Assembly: GCF_007830185.1 (NCBI RefSeq)
Contig: NZ_VLKZ01000002.1
Coordinates: forward strand, 434,001 to 498,000
Direction: 5' to 3'
DNA from: Halalkalibacter nanhaiisediminis
GTDB taxonomy: Bacteria; Bacillota; Bacilli; Bacillales; Bacillaceae_D
DNA: 64,000 nucleotides
The notes under the pieces are model-generated. The model was not told where the DNA came from. It made no database searches and saw only the letters and a program-made list of their open reading frames with translations. The first letter of the stretch is position 1. Each line of letters opens with the position of its first letter. A program made the translations under genes and the position numbers. Shown in pieces: positions 17,782-26,719 of this stretch.

Positions 17782-18726
17782 TTACTCTTCTTCTAAAGTA
17801 AGCATATCGAATTCACGAGCTGCTTCTAATACATCCGCATATTGACTATCATCCGCTTCAACAAATTTTGTTGCTCCACCAAAGATACGTAGAATCTCTT
17901 CATCCTCAATTTCATAGAATGCTTCTTGAACTTGAGAAATCAGCTCATCATCCATCTGAGCAGGTACTACCCAAGGATATTGATAAAGTTGTTCTGACTG
18001 CCAAATCACTTTGATATCGTCACGTAACGTACCACCATTGTTTTCGTCTTCCGTCATTAATGCTTCAAGAATCGCACTATCAATTGCTCCAGCATCAACT
18101 GTTTGATCTTGCACTAAAGTCGCAACAACATCGTGAGATCCAGCAAATTGAATTTGATTAAATTCATGATTATCTTCACTCTCGTAGTAACCAAGATTAC
18201 GTAACTCTAGTCCAGGAATTAAATGACCTGAAGTAGATGAAATGCTCGCAAATGCAAAATCAACTTCAGCCCGGTCCTCAAGCATGTCCTCTAGATTCTC
18301 CCATTCTGCATCTGCATGCGTAATAATGTTTGAATAATAGTAAGGACTTCCATCAATTTCTTGTGTAATAATGGCCTTGGCTCCGCTCTGTTCATGAGCA
18401 ATTAAGTACGTTAGAGGTCCTAAGTATGCCAAATCAATGTGATTGTAGTTAAGAGCTTCAACGACCGCATTATAGTTAGGGTACTGTTCTACTACCACTT
18501 CACGACCTAGACGATCTGCAAGATGCTCTTCTAAGTTGTTTAAGCCTGTTTCCATTTCACCGATAGATTGTGACGGGATAACAGCTATTTCAAATACTTC
18601 ATCTGAACCTTCTTCAACGGCCTCTTCTGACCCTTCTGCAGGAGTTTCAGTTGTTTCTTCCGTTTCTGATCCACCGCATGCCGTTAACACAAGGGCAAGA
18701 CCAAGAGAAATCATCCATTTCTTCAT
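17782..18726 (-). CDS. phnD: PhnD-type substrate-binding lipoprotein
   Basis: A 314-residue periplasmic-binding-fold lipoprotein. The signal peptide ends in a LVLTAC lipobox (Cys about residue 18). An acidic Thr/Glu linker follows, then the mature domain from EIAVIPSQ. The PhnD motif HIDLAYLGPLTYLIA and the FASISSTSGHLIPG ligand-loop segment are clear. Start 18726 has AGGTGGAG upstream. The 86-base gap to the glycosyltransferase gene may hold a promoter of its own. The family binds phosphonates, phosphite or phosphate; specificity is unknown here. Confidence 0.87.
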   Translation of the reverse strand: MKKWMISLGLALVLTACGGSETEETTETPAEGSEEAVEEGSDEVFEIAVIPSQSIGEMETGLNNLEEHLADRLGREVVVEQYPNYNAVVEALNYNHIDLAYLGPLTYLIAHEQSGAKAIITQEIDGSPYYYSNIITHADAEWENLEDMLEDRAEVDFAFASISSTSGHLIPGLELRNLGYYESEDNHEFNQIQFAGSHDVVATLVQDQTVDAGAIDSAILEALMTEDENNGGTLRDDIKVIWQSEQLYQYPWVVPAQMDDELISQVQEAFYEIEDEEILRIFGGATKFVEADDSQYADVLEAAREFDMLTLEEE

Positions 18727-18812
18727 TCTTTTCTCCACCTTTTCTTTATACTGTTGACTTGTAAAAATCTATCACCGGTTACTCAGTTTGTAAAGTAATA
18801 TCACTTGAACAA

Positions 18813-19874
18813 CTAATAGATATTTTCTTCCTTTTTTGCTAAACAATGATGATACACATGAAGGAATTGCTTTATTTCCTGCTCTACTGAATGATGAAGG
18901 GAGACATGCTGCTTTGCATTTTGACAAAGTTGTTCGTTCAAGTTTTCTTTTTGTAAAAGATCAGTTAACAATAGAGGAAACTCTGTAGCCGTTTCAAACA
19001 ATAGACCCGTTTTTCGATGCTTAATGATGCTTTCATTTCCAGGGATTTTCCTCGCCATAATTGGTTTACCCACATACATCGCTTCAAGCAAAGACGTAGG
19101 CTGTCCCTCTGAAATCGATGTATTTAAGACAACATCAAATTGGTCATATACATCAAACATCTGATCAAGAGCCACTTCCTCTAAGTAGTAAAACCAGTCA
19201 TATTTAGCTTGTAACCTTTTCACTTCTTGCAAAACATCATCATCAAGGGCAGCCCCAAGGATCGAAAAGGTTAACTCTGGCCAAGTTTCTCTCATTTTCA
19301 CTAACTCTTCCAATAAGAAAAATACATCTTTAACTGGTCGCAACCCCGCAGGAAGCAAAAGTTTAGGATAACCTTTAACTGGATTGATAGGGGCAGGCTC
19401 TTTGCTTTCTGGAAGCCACACACTTTGCGGAATAACATATACACGATCTGTCAGTTCTGGATAAGCGTCAATCATTTTTGATTGTCCGTTTTCACTGAAA
19501 ACTGTAATCGCACAAGACTCATCCGCTACTGATTTCATGAGCGTTACCGCATCAGGATTCTTTAAATCTTCATTAATATCAGTGCCGCCTGAAGTGAGAA
19601 TGTATGGTTTCTCTAACATTAAGTGCGGAAGACGTTTAAACCATTGTGCAAATCGTTTTAAATGAAGAACATGATAAAGAGCTGCCTCTTGAAAATGGTT
19701 GTCCCATTTCGCGTTCCACGTATCCTCTTCATAAGCGAAGACGACTACATTCATCCCTTGGCATTTCAGCCCATTTACTATCCTTTTTGCCGTCGTTGAA
19801 TTACCTCGATTTTGTTGATAATAGGGCGTGAAAAAGAGGATTTTTTTATCTTTTATAAAGCCATTCTTGTTCAT
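18813..19874 (-). CDS. GT4 glycosyltransferase resembling selenosugar synthase SenB
   Basis: A 353-residue GT-B fold glycosyltransferase. It overlaps the 3' end of selB by 29 bases, which implies translational coupling. The N-domain has RGNSTTAKRIVNGL and a short HVLHLKRFAQW stretch followed by TSGGTDINEDL, then RVYVIPQSV. The C-domain opens with LRPVKDVFFL and has SISEGQPTSLLEAM, then KIPGNESII. The order of RGN-TA-R, H.LH.KR, GTD, QSV and LRPVKD parallels SenB (TIGR04348), which joins selenophosphate to a UDP-sugar. A non-selenium GT4 role remains possible. No SenA-like gene is visible nearby. Confidence 0.7.
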   Translation of the reverse strand: MNKNGFIKDKKILFFTPYYQQNRGNSTTAKRIVNGLKCQGMNVVVFAYEEDTWNAKWDNHFQEAALYHVLHLKRFAQWFKRLPHLMLEKPYILTSGGTDINEDLKNPDAVTLMKSVADESCAITVFSENGQSKMIDAYPELTDRVYVIPQSVWLPESKEPAPINPVKGYPKLLLPAGLRPVKDVFFLLEELVKMRETWPELTFSILGAALDDDVLQEVKRLQAKYDWFYYLEEVALDQMFDVYDQFDVVLNTSISEGQPTSLLEAMYVGKPIMARKIPGNESIIKHRKTGLLFETATEFPLLLTDLLQKENLNEQLCQNAKQHVSLHHSVEQEIKQFLHVYHHCLAKKEENIY

Positions 19875-21756
19875 AATCGTCTGTCCACCTACGTTCTTGT
19901 TCTTGTCTTATCGTCAACCCCAACTTGTCTATCTTCTCAAGAAATGGAACCAAATATTTCCGAGATAAACCTGTCACTTCCTTAGCCTCTTGTAAAGAAA
20001 ACGATTCATTTGTCTTTTCTTTCATTTCTCTAATAGCTTGTTTGAAAGGCTCTGCATGAATCGAAAGCTTATCATCGATCTGAAAGAGAATTTCCTGCTG
20101 ATGAAAGTAGTGAATTAATTCCTCAAAAAGATCTTGCGGTATTTGCTGTTTCTGAATATGCTCGAATACTGGTGAAACTTGCAAGTCTTCCTCTTGAATC
20201 GCTTTCATCACATGCTCTACTCGTTTCGCCCATTTTTCAGGAGGATGAGGACTGTGGGAGCCTAGTGCAACATATGGACCTTCAAGCGTAAGCCATTGCT
20301 TATCGCCCCCTTCTTCAATCATCCATTCTAGTATTTTTTTTGGATATGTTTGAAGATAACTTTGAACGAGCTCAGCCTTTTTTATTCCTTGACGTAATGG
20401 ATATTCTAGGTGATAGTGAGCCAATTCCGCCTCAATAGATTCACGTAAAGACTGAATCACTTTTTCACTTGTAATCTCACCAGTTGGTAGAATGATGAAT
20501 TGCGCTTGCTCATCCATCCATTTAGCAAGCTGTTCTTCAGATAAATGAACACTATTACTTGCTTCTTTAATAGTCAGGAGTTTTTTCTCAAGTATTAGTT
20601 GTTGGAATTGTTCTTCTGGTGTTGCTGCTTTCTTCTGCTCTAATGTTCGTACCGTCTCTTCTCCAAAACGGTATTTTTGCCCATGAGCGTCAATGACAGT
20701 TCCTCCACCGATCGTCTCCATTGGTGTAGGACGACGAAGAATAAAACGATCCCCTCTTCGTGTCACGATCGGTTCATCTAATCGAAGCTGACACACCATT
20801 TCTTCATTTCCTTCAGTTAGTTCATTTCGATCAAAGAAGACAATCTTTCCGTACACTTCTGCTGTTCCAATATGAAGCTTAATCGCGCTCCGTTGTTTTA
20901 TACTATAGCGAAGCTCGGCAACTGTATGTAACGAAACATCAATCGTATCTGTTGCTTCATAATGACCACTTGCAGCTAGCACATCACCACGTTTTATTTC
21001 ATCTTTTCCAATACCGCCTAAATTAACTGCAACCCTCTGACCAGCTCTCCCGTTTTGACGTGGTTCGTGATGAACTTGCAGCTGCCTTGCACGTACCGAT
21101 TTTTTTTGTGGGAGAATTTCAAGTACGTCTCCTTCTTTTACCACACCCTCATATACCGTGCCACGAACAACTGTCCCTTGCCCATGAACCGTAAATACCT
21201 GATCGATTGGCAACCTGAAAGCTCCACTTGCATCACGACTAGATAACCCTGCAAGCTCATGCGCGAGTTCTGTTTTCAACTGATCAATCCCCACTCCGCT
21301 CTTACTATCGACAAAGAACACTTTTGCATCTTCTAAAAATGTTCCTTCGACTGTTTCACGAATATCAAGCTCAACCAATTCATGCATTTCTTCATCAACA
21401 CGATCCATTTTTGTCACAACAATGATTCCTTGTTCAATCCCAAGTAATCGTAAAATATCAATATGTTCACGTGTTTGCGGCATAACACCTTCATCTGCTG
21501 CAACAACGAGCATCACAAGGTCGATCCCTGCGACTCCAGCAATCATTTGACGAATAAACCGTTCATGTCCAGGAACATCAATCAACGAAACTTCCATTTC
21601 ATCGTTCAATTTCAATGGAGCATACCCCAATTCAATTGAAATCTGTCGTTCCTGCTCTTCCTTTAAACGATCTGTATCAATATTTGTCAGTGCTTTTGTT
21701 AATGTTGTTTTACCATGATCAATATGACCAGCCATTCCAACCGTATAATGATTCAT
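19846..21756 (-). CDS. selB: Selenocysteine-specific elongation factor SelB
   Basis: A 636-residue EF-Tu-like GTPase that delivers Sec-tRNA(Sec) to UGA codons marked by SECIS RNA. G1 is [11 protein letters not shown]3 [11 protein letters not shown] and G4 TKMD. Domains 2-3 occupy about residues 175-350. The SelB-specific C-terminal winged-helix repeats fill residues about 380-636. The ATG at 21756 is listed; the TTG one codon upstream has better spacing to AAGGG and may be used. It heads the apparent operon selB, SenB-like GT, phnD, phnE, phnC. Confidence 0.96.
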   Translation of the reverse strand: MNHYTVGMAGHIDHGKTTLTKALTNIDTDRLKEEQERQISIELGYAPLKLNDEMEVSLIDVPGHERFIRQMIAGVAGIDLVMLVVAADEGVMPQTREHIDILRLLGIEQGIIVVTKMDRVDEEMHELVELDIRETVEGTFLEDAKVFFVDSKSGVGIDQLKTELAHELAGLSSRDASGAFRLPIDQVFTVHGQGTVVRGTVYEGVVKEGDVLEILPQKKSVRARQLQVHHEPRQNGRAGQRVAVNLGGIGKDEIKRGDVLAASGHYEATDTIDVSLHTVAELRYSIKQRSAIKLHIGTAEVYGKIVFFDRNELTEGNEEMVCQLRLDEPIVTRRGDRFILRRPTPMETIGGGTVIDAHGQKYRFGEETVRTLEQKKAATPEEQFQQLILEKKLLTIKEASNSVHLSEEQLAKWMDEQAQFIILPTGEITSEKVIQSLRESIEAELAHYHLEYPLRQGIKKAELVQSYLQTYPKKILEWMIEEGGDKQWLTLEGPYVALGSHSPHPPEKWAKRVEHVMKAIQEEDLQVSPVFEHIQKQQIPQDLFEELIHYFHQQEILFQIDDKLSIHAEPFKQAIREMKEKTNESFSLQEAKEVTGLSRKYLVPFLEKIDKLGLTIRQEQERRWTDDYEQEWLYKR

Positions 21757-21836
21757 CAATTCAAAATCCCTTCTACATTACTGCTTATTTCCATTCTTTA
21801 ATCATACTATATGCGTGTAATGAAGGAAAATAAAAA

Positions 21837-21863
21837 GAACAAGCACTCACGAGGGGCTTGCTC
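21837..21863 (-). terminator. Hairpin between selC and selB
   Basis: GAGCAAGC and GCTTGTTC pair on the minus strand around an eleven-base loop, followed by TTTTTATTTT. It would stop transcription arriving from the integrase side before selB. Confidence 0.55.
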
Positions 21864-21878
21864 CATCAAGTAAACGAT

Positions 21879-21908
21879 TTGCACAAATGAAAGCATGATT
21901 GTATAATG
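21879..21908 (+). promoter_or_regulatory. selC: selC promoter
   Basis: TTGCAC and TATAAT (21903-21908) are spaced by 18 bases, with TG immediately before the -10 box. The tRNA-Sec gene begins 28 bases downstream. Confidence 0.7.
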
Positions 21909-21936
21909 AATTCTGTTGCTTAAATTTTATAACACG

Positions 21937-22033
21937 GGGCTGGCTGCGACACTGGTGTTCGCCACGGTCTTCAAAACCGCTTGGGAGGCGCGTGCCGTCT
22001 CCGCTAGGTTCGATTCCTAGACAGTCCCGCCAA
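21937..22033 (+). tRNA. selC: tRNA-Sec (UCA anticodon)
   Basis: A 97-nt tRNA with the hallmarks of bacterial tRNA-Sec: anticodon TCA at 21972-21974 within loop CTTCAAA, and a long variable arm (GGAGGC...GCC.TCTCC). It has an extended acceptor, a T-arm CTAGG-TTCGATT-CCTAG, discriminator G and an encoded CCA. The eighth acceptor pair appears as G-A, a mismatch, while the first seven pair (one G-T). It decodes UGA with SelB in the selD and Rdx genes here. Its 3' end abuts an integrase-bearing island. Confidence 0.95.
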
Positions 22034-22108
22034 ACCTTACATATCAAGGGTTTGAGCTTTCTCCTTATTTTAACAACAAAAGGAAGAACCGAACCTAAAA
22101 CATAAATA

Positions 22109-22125
22109 GGTGCCGAAAAGGTGCC
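22109..22125. repeat. Candidate integrase arm-type sites
   Basis: GGTGCC occurs twice (22109 and 22120) between selC and the integrase gene. The reverse-oriented GGCACC and GCACC lie at 23318 and 23330 beyond the integrase start. Paired GGTGC-type motifs flanking an integrase are often its arm-binding sites. Confidence 0.4.
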
Positions 22126-22133
22126 ATTTTTTT

Positions 22134-23288
22134 TTACTGATCTAAGGCAGCATCGAAAACGGTAACCGCACCATCTTGAAGGGTGGGTAGGACATGACTA
22201 TATAAATCTAAGGTTATGGAGACTTTGCTATGTCCTAAGCGTTCACTGGCAACTTTAGGGTGTACATTATTTTGAAGTAGTATAGTTGCATGTGTATGGC
22301 GTAAATCATGAAGTCGACTATTCGGTAATCCTGCTGTTTTTAGTGCTTTTTTATACGCCCTACATAAGTCACGCGCATCAAAAAAGTGTCCTTTAGAGTT
22401 GGTAAAAACCAAATTTTGAGGATTAAAAGATTCTCCTAACGCCTTTTTCGTCTTTTTATGTTTATTCCAATGTTTTTTTAGAAACTCCGATAAACTCTTC
22501 CCCATAATAATCGATCTTTCTTTGCCGTTTTTGGTACTATTTTTAATTATGACCCCTTCACCTTTCACAACACACGCTGTTGATCGAATATAAATTTTTC
22601 GATTTTCCAAATCTACATCATCCCACTTCAACGCTCTAAGTTCACCTACGCGAGCACCTGTTTGTGCAGCTGAAAAAATGATAGGATAGTAAATCTCACT
22701 TGACTTAGCACTTTCAAAAAGTCGAATTAACTGTTCCGGCGTAAAGGTTGTAATTTAAAATTTGACTGGTTTAGGAGCTTTTGCTTTTAGGGCAACGTTA
22801 TGGTTTATAAATTCCCAATCCACGGCATCATTTAGTGCTTTACATAACAAGCGATGATGATACTTAACTGTTTGTGCAGATAATCCCGCATAATTTTCGC
22901 TTGAATCTATCTTTAATTTTTCCATGTAATAATTTTGCACATCCTGCACAGTTAAGTCACGTAATTTTATGGTTCCTATTCCTGTCAGTAGATGAACTCT
23001 AATGATTCCTTCATAGCCCCTAAAAGTATTCGGTGAAGTACTTGATTGAACATAGGCTTTAAGCCAATAATCTAGATATGCTCCTAGTGTGATATCATTG
23101 TTGGTTATTTGATTGATTTCTTCTTTTTTAAGCTCGTTGGTGGCTAATGCCATAGCTGTCTTTGCTTCTTTTTTAGTTCTAAACCCTTTTTTAACGATAC
23201 GTTTTCTTTTTCCATTTTGATTGAATCCTGCCTCAATACTATATAACCACTTTTTACTGTTTTTATCTTGTCTAACGTGTCCAACCAT
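22134..23288 (-). pseudogene. Tyrosine recombinase (phage/ICE integrase) with in-frame TAA
   Basis: Two open segments lie in the same frame, separated by a single TAA at 22757-22755; joined, they give about 384 codons, normal for the family. The N-terminal part has the AP2-like DNA-binding region and SAM-like core-binding domain. The C-terminal part carries catalytic residues in TGARVGELRAL, LHDLRHTHAT and LGHSKVSITLDLYSHV. A point change of GAA to TAA would explain the break. It lies 100 bases from the 3' end of selC, pointing toward it, as expected for an element integrated in that tRNA gene. The start at 23288 has AAGGAGGAAT upstream. Confidence 0.88.
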
Positions 23289-23416
23289 TACTTCATATTC
23301 CTCCTTATAAATGGATGGGCACCAAGTTTGCACCACTCTCAGTATCGTAAAAAGATCCGTGCTTTAAACAAAAATTGGTTAATTTAATGGCCCCCAAACC
23401 TTTTTATGCGCTTTCA

Positions 23417-23599
23417 TTAATATGGTCCTTTTAACCAGCTAAGAAAGGATCTCTTAGGGATTAATATTCTACTCCCAACTCTAACTACATGAAATTGCTT
23501 TGAATGAACTAAATCGTAAGCTTTTCCTCTACCAATATCCAAAAATTTTTCAATATCTTTAACTGTTAAGATGTCATTTAATTCTACTATCCTTCGCAT
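23417..23599 (-). CDS. Excisionase-like helix-turn-helix protein
   Basis: A 60-residue HTH_17/MerR-type DNA-binding protein: LTVKDIEKFLDIGRGKAYDLV is the helix-turn-helix, and VGSRILIPKRSFLSWL is the wing and terminal helix. Proteins of this type next to integrases act as excisionases. GGGGGGAG precedes the ATG. With the integrase dead, excision would need a helper recombinase. Confidence 0.8.
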   Translation of the reverse strand: MRRIVELNDILTVKDIEKFLDIGRGKAYDLVHSKQFHVVRVGSRILIPKRSFLSWLKGPY

Positions 23600-23689
23600 A
23601 GCTCCCCCCTACCTTTGCGATTTGATTAGTTGCCTGATGTATCGAAATAATTAATAGAACTAATTCCTAACCTTTCATCTAAAACAAAA

Positions 23690-23720
23690 AACCTCCCTAA
23701 TACAATAGTAATAAGAGGTT
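23690..23720 (-). terminator. Terminator upstream of the excisionase gene
   Basis: AACCTC pairs with GAGGTT, with an inner TAaTAC/GTAaTA stem and a T-run on the minus strand. It could end the transcript of the gene stopping at 23979. Confidence 0.6.
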
Positions 23721-23822
23721 TCACAAAATTATTAAAAAGCTTACTTTCACCCTTAAGATAGGGTGAAGTGTATCGTATTACGTGATAATAAAGATGTTTA
23801 ATTTTGAAGCTTCAAATACGCA

Positions 23823-23852
23823 TTACACCGTCCAAAAATATGGACGGTGTAA
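23823..23852. repeat. Perfect 12-bp inverted repeat
   Basis: TTACACCGTCCA and TGGACGGTGTAA are separated by six bases. There is no T-run on either side, so it is not a typical terminator. It lies in the gene-poor stretch between the excisionase and the next gene. Confidence 0.5.
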
Positions 23853-23978
23853 AAATAAGGTTGTTTAACTTTAGGTGCAATTGCTGAATAACACTTCGTA
23901 GATGTAATAATATAGTCGTTTAAAAATCTAAGTTTTCTGCAACAATCGCGCCCTTTAGTTGAAGAAGACAAGTTAAAA

Positions 23979-24317
23979 CTATCGTAATTTATTTATTTCT
24001 ATAGCATCCATTCGAGGTGGAAGGGATGTTTCAACAACATTTCCAGCTTTCACTTTTACTCTATCTCCAATTTTAATATCTTCTAATTGATTCTCTGATG
24101 TATAAAACCAAATCGAATCATTCATATAAGTTCGAATTAATTCCTCAGTGGGTTCACCTTCAATTTGAATCTTGGTGTCTGTAACAACTAAAACAGTGGT
24201 ATCGTCAATTTGAATTACTGTCCTTCTAAAAGACGGACTTATAACATTATCATAGAGGACATAAGAAGCGATAATTAATACTATAACTGCAATTATTAAA
24301 TACGTTATTCTCTTCAA
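23979..24317 (-). CDS. Secreted/anchored DUF3221-like small protein
   Basis: A 112-residue protein with an N-terminal membrane helix (residues 4-22) and a small beta-rich outer domain ending in DIKIGDRVKVKAGNVVETSLPPRMDA. This resembles the OB-like C-terminus of DUF3221 proteins (GDKV.V...G.VD.S.PA...A). It starts at TTG behind AAGGGGTGAG. Function unknown; typical cargo of Bacillus islands. Confidence 0.6.
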   Translation of the reverse strand: MKRITYLIIAVIVLIIASYVLYDNVISPSFRRTVIQIDDTTVLVVTDTKIQIEGEPTEELIRTYMNDSIWFYTSENQLEDIKIGDRVKVKAGNVVETSLPPRMDAIEINKLR

Positions 24318-24667
24318 TTAACTCACCCCTTTTAAAAATAACGATATCAATAGTTTTTACATCATTCCTCAAGTATTCTGCCCGTTAGTCGAACAAGGAA
24401 AGCGATACTTTTTGTTCAAGCATCGCACCCAATTGTTGAAGATTGTTTTAAAGACTTTATTGAAGAAAAGCATTGGTTTCGTTTAATAACAAAGAGGATT
24501 AATTTATAAAATTAACGGTTTTCTTAAGACCAGGACTTCAATTGTTCTATCGAGTCTGTTTGAAACACCATTGCCAGAAGCCAAGAGGTAAATACCTAAC
24601 AAACATAAAACTCCCCCTTTATTGATATTAGACGAAGTTGATAGACTACGTTGCATCTTTTTTATCG
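24318..24667. other. Gap without a recognised gene
   Basis: AT-rich intergenic DNA. Short open stretches exist on the plus strand near 24,440, but no start with a ribosome site or family motif is visible. Probably decayed island DNA. Confidence 0.5.
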
Positions 24668-24946
24668 CTAAACTGTCCTATAGTTTAAGTAGACTCCTTC
24701 ACAACCCTTAGCTATTTCAACATAAATATCCAACTTTTTTGCAAAACTTGATGGGGGCTCTATCGATTGGATATGAATATACATTATTTGAGGGTTCATA
24801 AACAGCCAGTGATTATGCAGGGCACTCACTATCAACCCCTGGTGGACAATTGAAGACATAAAGCTGGGGGATCTCTTCTTGTAAAAGTGCAAATTCAGCC
24901 AGGTTAAATGCATTGCCGCTATCGTCCAAGGATTCAAATAATACAC
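24668..24946 (-). pseudogene. C-terminal remnant of a DUF1259 (LppY/LpqO-like) protein
   Basis: A 92-residue open fragment. The segment VSALHNHWLFMNPQIMYIH followed by SIEPPSSFAKKLDIYVE matches the end of DUF1259 proteins (HNHWL...P...Y(V/I)H, then P..(L/F)A.K). The intact family is about 300 residues. No start region or ribosome site is found, so this is a degraded remnant. Confidence 0.6.
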
Positions 24947-25057
24947 CTACTGGCAAAAAATCAGCCATATCCAGTTAGGAAATGGCTGTATGTATGTTAT
25001 TGAAGAAGCACATCGGATGTATGATCTTAGAATTCCCCATCAAATTATTAGATAAGA

Positions 25058-25528
25058 TTAGTGAGTGTCGTTTTCAACTATCAGTAAATCAGTTTCAATC
25101 ATAGCCTCATTACCTTTAAATTCACTTTGTCTCTCTGAGAAGTTAAAATCTAAGAAAACTTTATCTCCTTCACTAATCTCATTAACAGTCATTTCGTTTC
25201 CGTTTGTACTTACTACCTTTAAATTCTGTGTAAGCTTGACGTGTAAAAATGTATGAACTGCCTCTACTGTTGCACCTCTCTCTTGTGCATATTGCCAAAA
25301 AAACTCTGTAATGTCCAATGTAATATAATCATCATAGAGACTACCACTATAATAACTCATAAGCGGATTATCTAAACTCTCTAATATAAGCTTGTCTTCT
25401 TCTACTGTAACATCAACATTAGAACTTTCTTTGCCTGGTTCTACTTCCATATTGTTTCCATCCGCACAAGCACTTAATAGGGTAAAGGCTATTACTGTTA
25501 TTAGGAATAGTGATATAGATTTCTTCAT
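25058..25528 (-). CDS. Lipoprotein with a Ca-binding-like/DUF4352-style outer domain, unknown
   Basis: A 156-residue lipoprotein with a lysine-bearing N-terminus, hydrophobic core and LLSACADG lipobox (Cys about residue 20). The acidic mature part contains a beta-rich section TQNLKVVSTNGNEMTVNEISEGDKVFLDF. There is no family I can name securely. ATG 25528 is chosen with GGAGGTG nine bases upstream. Isolated gene within the island. Confidence 0.7.
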   Translation of the reverse strand: MKKSISLFLITVIAFTLLSACADGNNMEVEPGKESSNVDVTVEEDKLILESLDNPLMSYYSGSLYDDYITLDITEFFWQYAQERGATVEAVHTFLHVKLTQNLKVVSTNGNEMTVNEISEGDKVFLDFNFSERQSEFKGNEAMIETDLLIVENDTH

Positions 25529-25546
25529 AAAATGACACACCTCCAT

Positions 25547-26126
25547 TAAATTCTTAATAAGTATTCATTATATTAGACGTAATCCCTCCTTTAAAGTTTC
25601 AGGAGGATATTTCCAATAACTCTAATTGCTTGATTTTCGTCCTCTATATCAAATTTCAATAATTGGATAATTTTATTATTTAGTGTCTGATAAAATAGTT
25701 AAATATTTACCTTTAAAATGGAAGAGTCGCTACGAGCGAATGGCTAGTTCTTACTCGACGAGAATCCCATCCGCTATATGATACGACCCAGGCTCGGCCG
25801 CACAAGTACCCTATAGTTTAAGTTGAGATCTTTACAATCTTTTTTTTACCCTACTAGATCTCCTTAAATGTGTTGGGGCATTACAAAAAGACGCCTCTTT
25901 ATTAAAGAAAAGCGCCCGATTGTTGCATACCTACCTCCGAAAAATAACCTCTTTAATAAAGTCATTCTTTCATAAACGAAATTATTTGCTGCACAGTATG
26001 TGTCTACTATGCATTAAAGAATGACAATGTTTATTCCACATTACTGCCTCTATTAGTAGAATAACAACAGAGCTGCATCAGCAATTTTATTAAATTCTAG
26101 CACCCGTTACTTCAATAAGACATTCG
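25547..26126. other. 580-base gap with degraded sequence
   Basis: No gene found. A 14-base stretch CCTATAGTTTAAGT at 25810 repeats the one at 24677 inside the DUF1259 remnant. This suggests a duplicated or rearranged fragment. Confidence 0.4.
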
Positions 26127-26567
26127 CTAACGAATAAACGCCAATTCTTTATTAGCAAGCGCATCTTTTAACCATTGAGGATGGATTTTCAATAAGTCTT
26201 GCGGTAGGTTTTGTTGTTTAAAAAACTTAATTTCTAGCGAATCAGAAGAATGACATCGTAGTTCACCACCAATCATTTCTGCAAGAAAACAAGTTGTTAT
26301 AAAATGTACTATCTTACCATTTGGATAGGCAAACACCTGTGAATTAGGGTCAGAGTACACACCAATAAGTTTTTTAATTCTTATATTTAAATTAGTTTCC
26401 TCTTTTACTTCTCTGATAGCTGCCTCAGAGACTGTTTCCCCTATTTCTACATGTCCTGAAGGAATACCCCAAAGTCCTACATCTGACCTTTTCTGTAACA
26501 AAACTTGTTTTTCCTCATTCAAAATAATAACTGCAATCCCAGCTTTTAAGTCATCAATTCTTTTCAT
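26127..26567 (-). CDS. NUDIX hydrolase
   Basis: A 146-residue pyrophosphohydrolase. The Nudix box is GHVEIGETVSEAAIREVKEET followed by hydrophobic residues, matching GX5EX7REUXEEXGU except for the terminal Gly position (Asn). The substrate cannot be predicted. AGGGAGGTTT lies before the ATG at 26567. It follows the mcrBC operon on the same strand but beyond a terminator, so it is a separate unit. Confidence 0.85.
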   Translation of the reverse strand: MKRIDDLKAGIAVIILNEEKQVLLQKRSDVGLWGIPSGHVEIGETVSEAAIREVKEETNLNIRIKKLIGVYSDPNSQVFAYPNGKIVHFITTCFLAEMIGGELRCHSSDSLEIKFFKQQNLPQDLLKIHPQWLKDALANKELAFIR

Positions 26568-26596
26568 ACATTAAACCTCCCTTAAAGTAATAAAAA

Positions 26597-26656
26597 AGGT
26601 CCGAAGAGAAAGATGTCAACGCATAACAAATACGCTGAACCTTTCCCCTCGGACCT
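26597..26656 (-). terminator. Long terminator of the mcrBC-like operon
   Basis: AGGTCCGAgGgGAAAG pairs with CTTTCtCtTCGGACCT and encloses an inner CAGCGTA/TGCGTTG stem. It is followed on the minus strand by six T residues. Confidence 0.75.
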
Positions 26657-26719
26657 CAACTCATAATTAATTCTTTAATTTCTATACCAGAAATAGATTA
26701 ATATAAAAAAGACCTTTCC

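Noticed and set aside
22745-22760. Possible recoding at the integrase stop
   Set aside because: The codon is TAA, not TGA, so the Sec machinery cannot read it; a simple nonsense mutation is more likely.
24677-25823. 14-base repeat CCTATAGTTTAAGT at 24,677 and 25,810 as an IS or att duplication
   Set aside because: Flanks diverge quickly, no inverted ends, and one copy is the coding end of a DUF1259 remnant.
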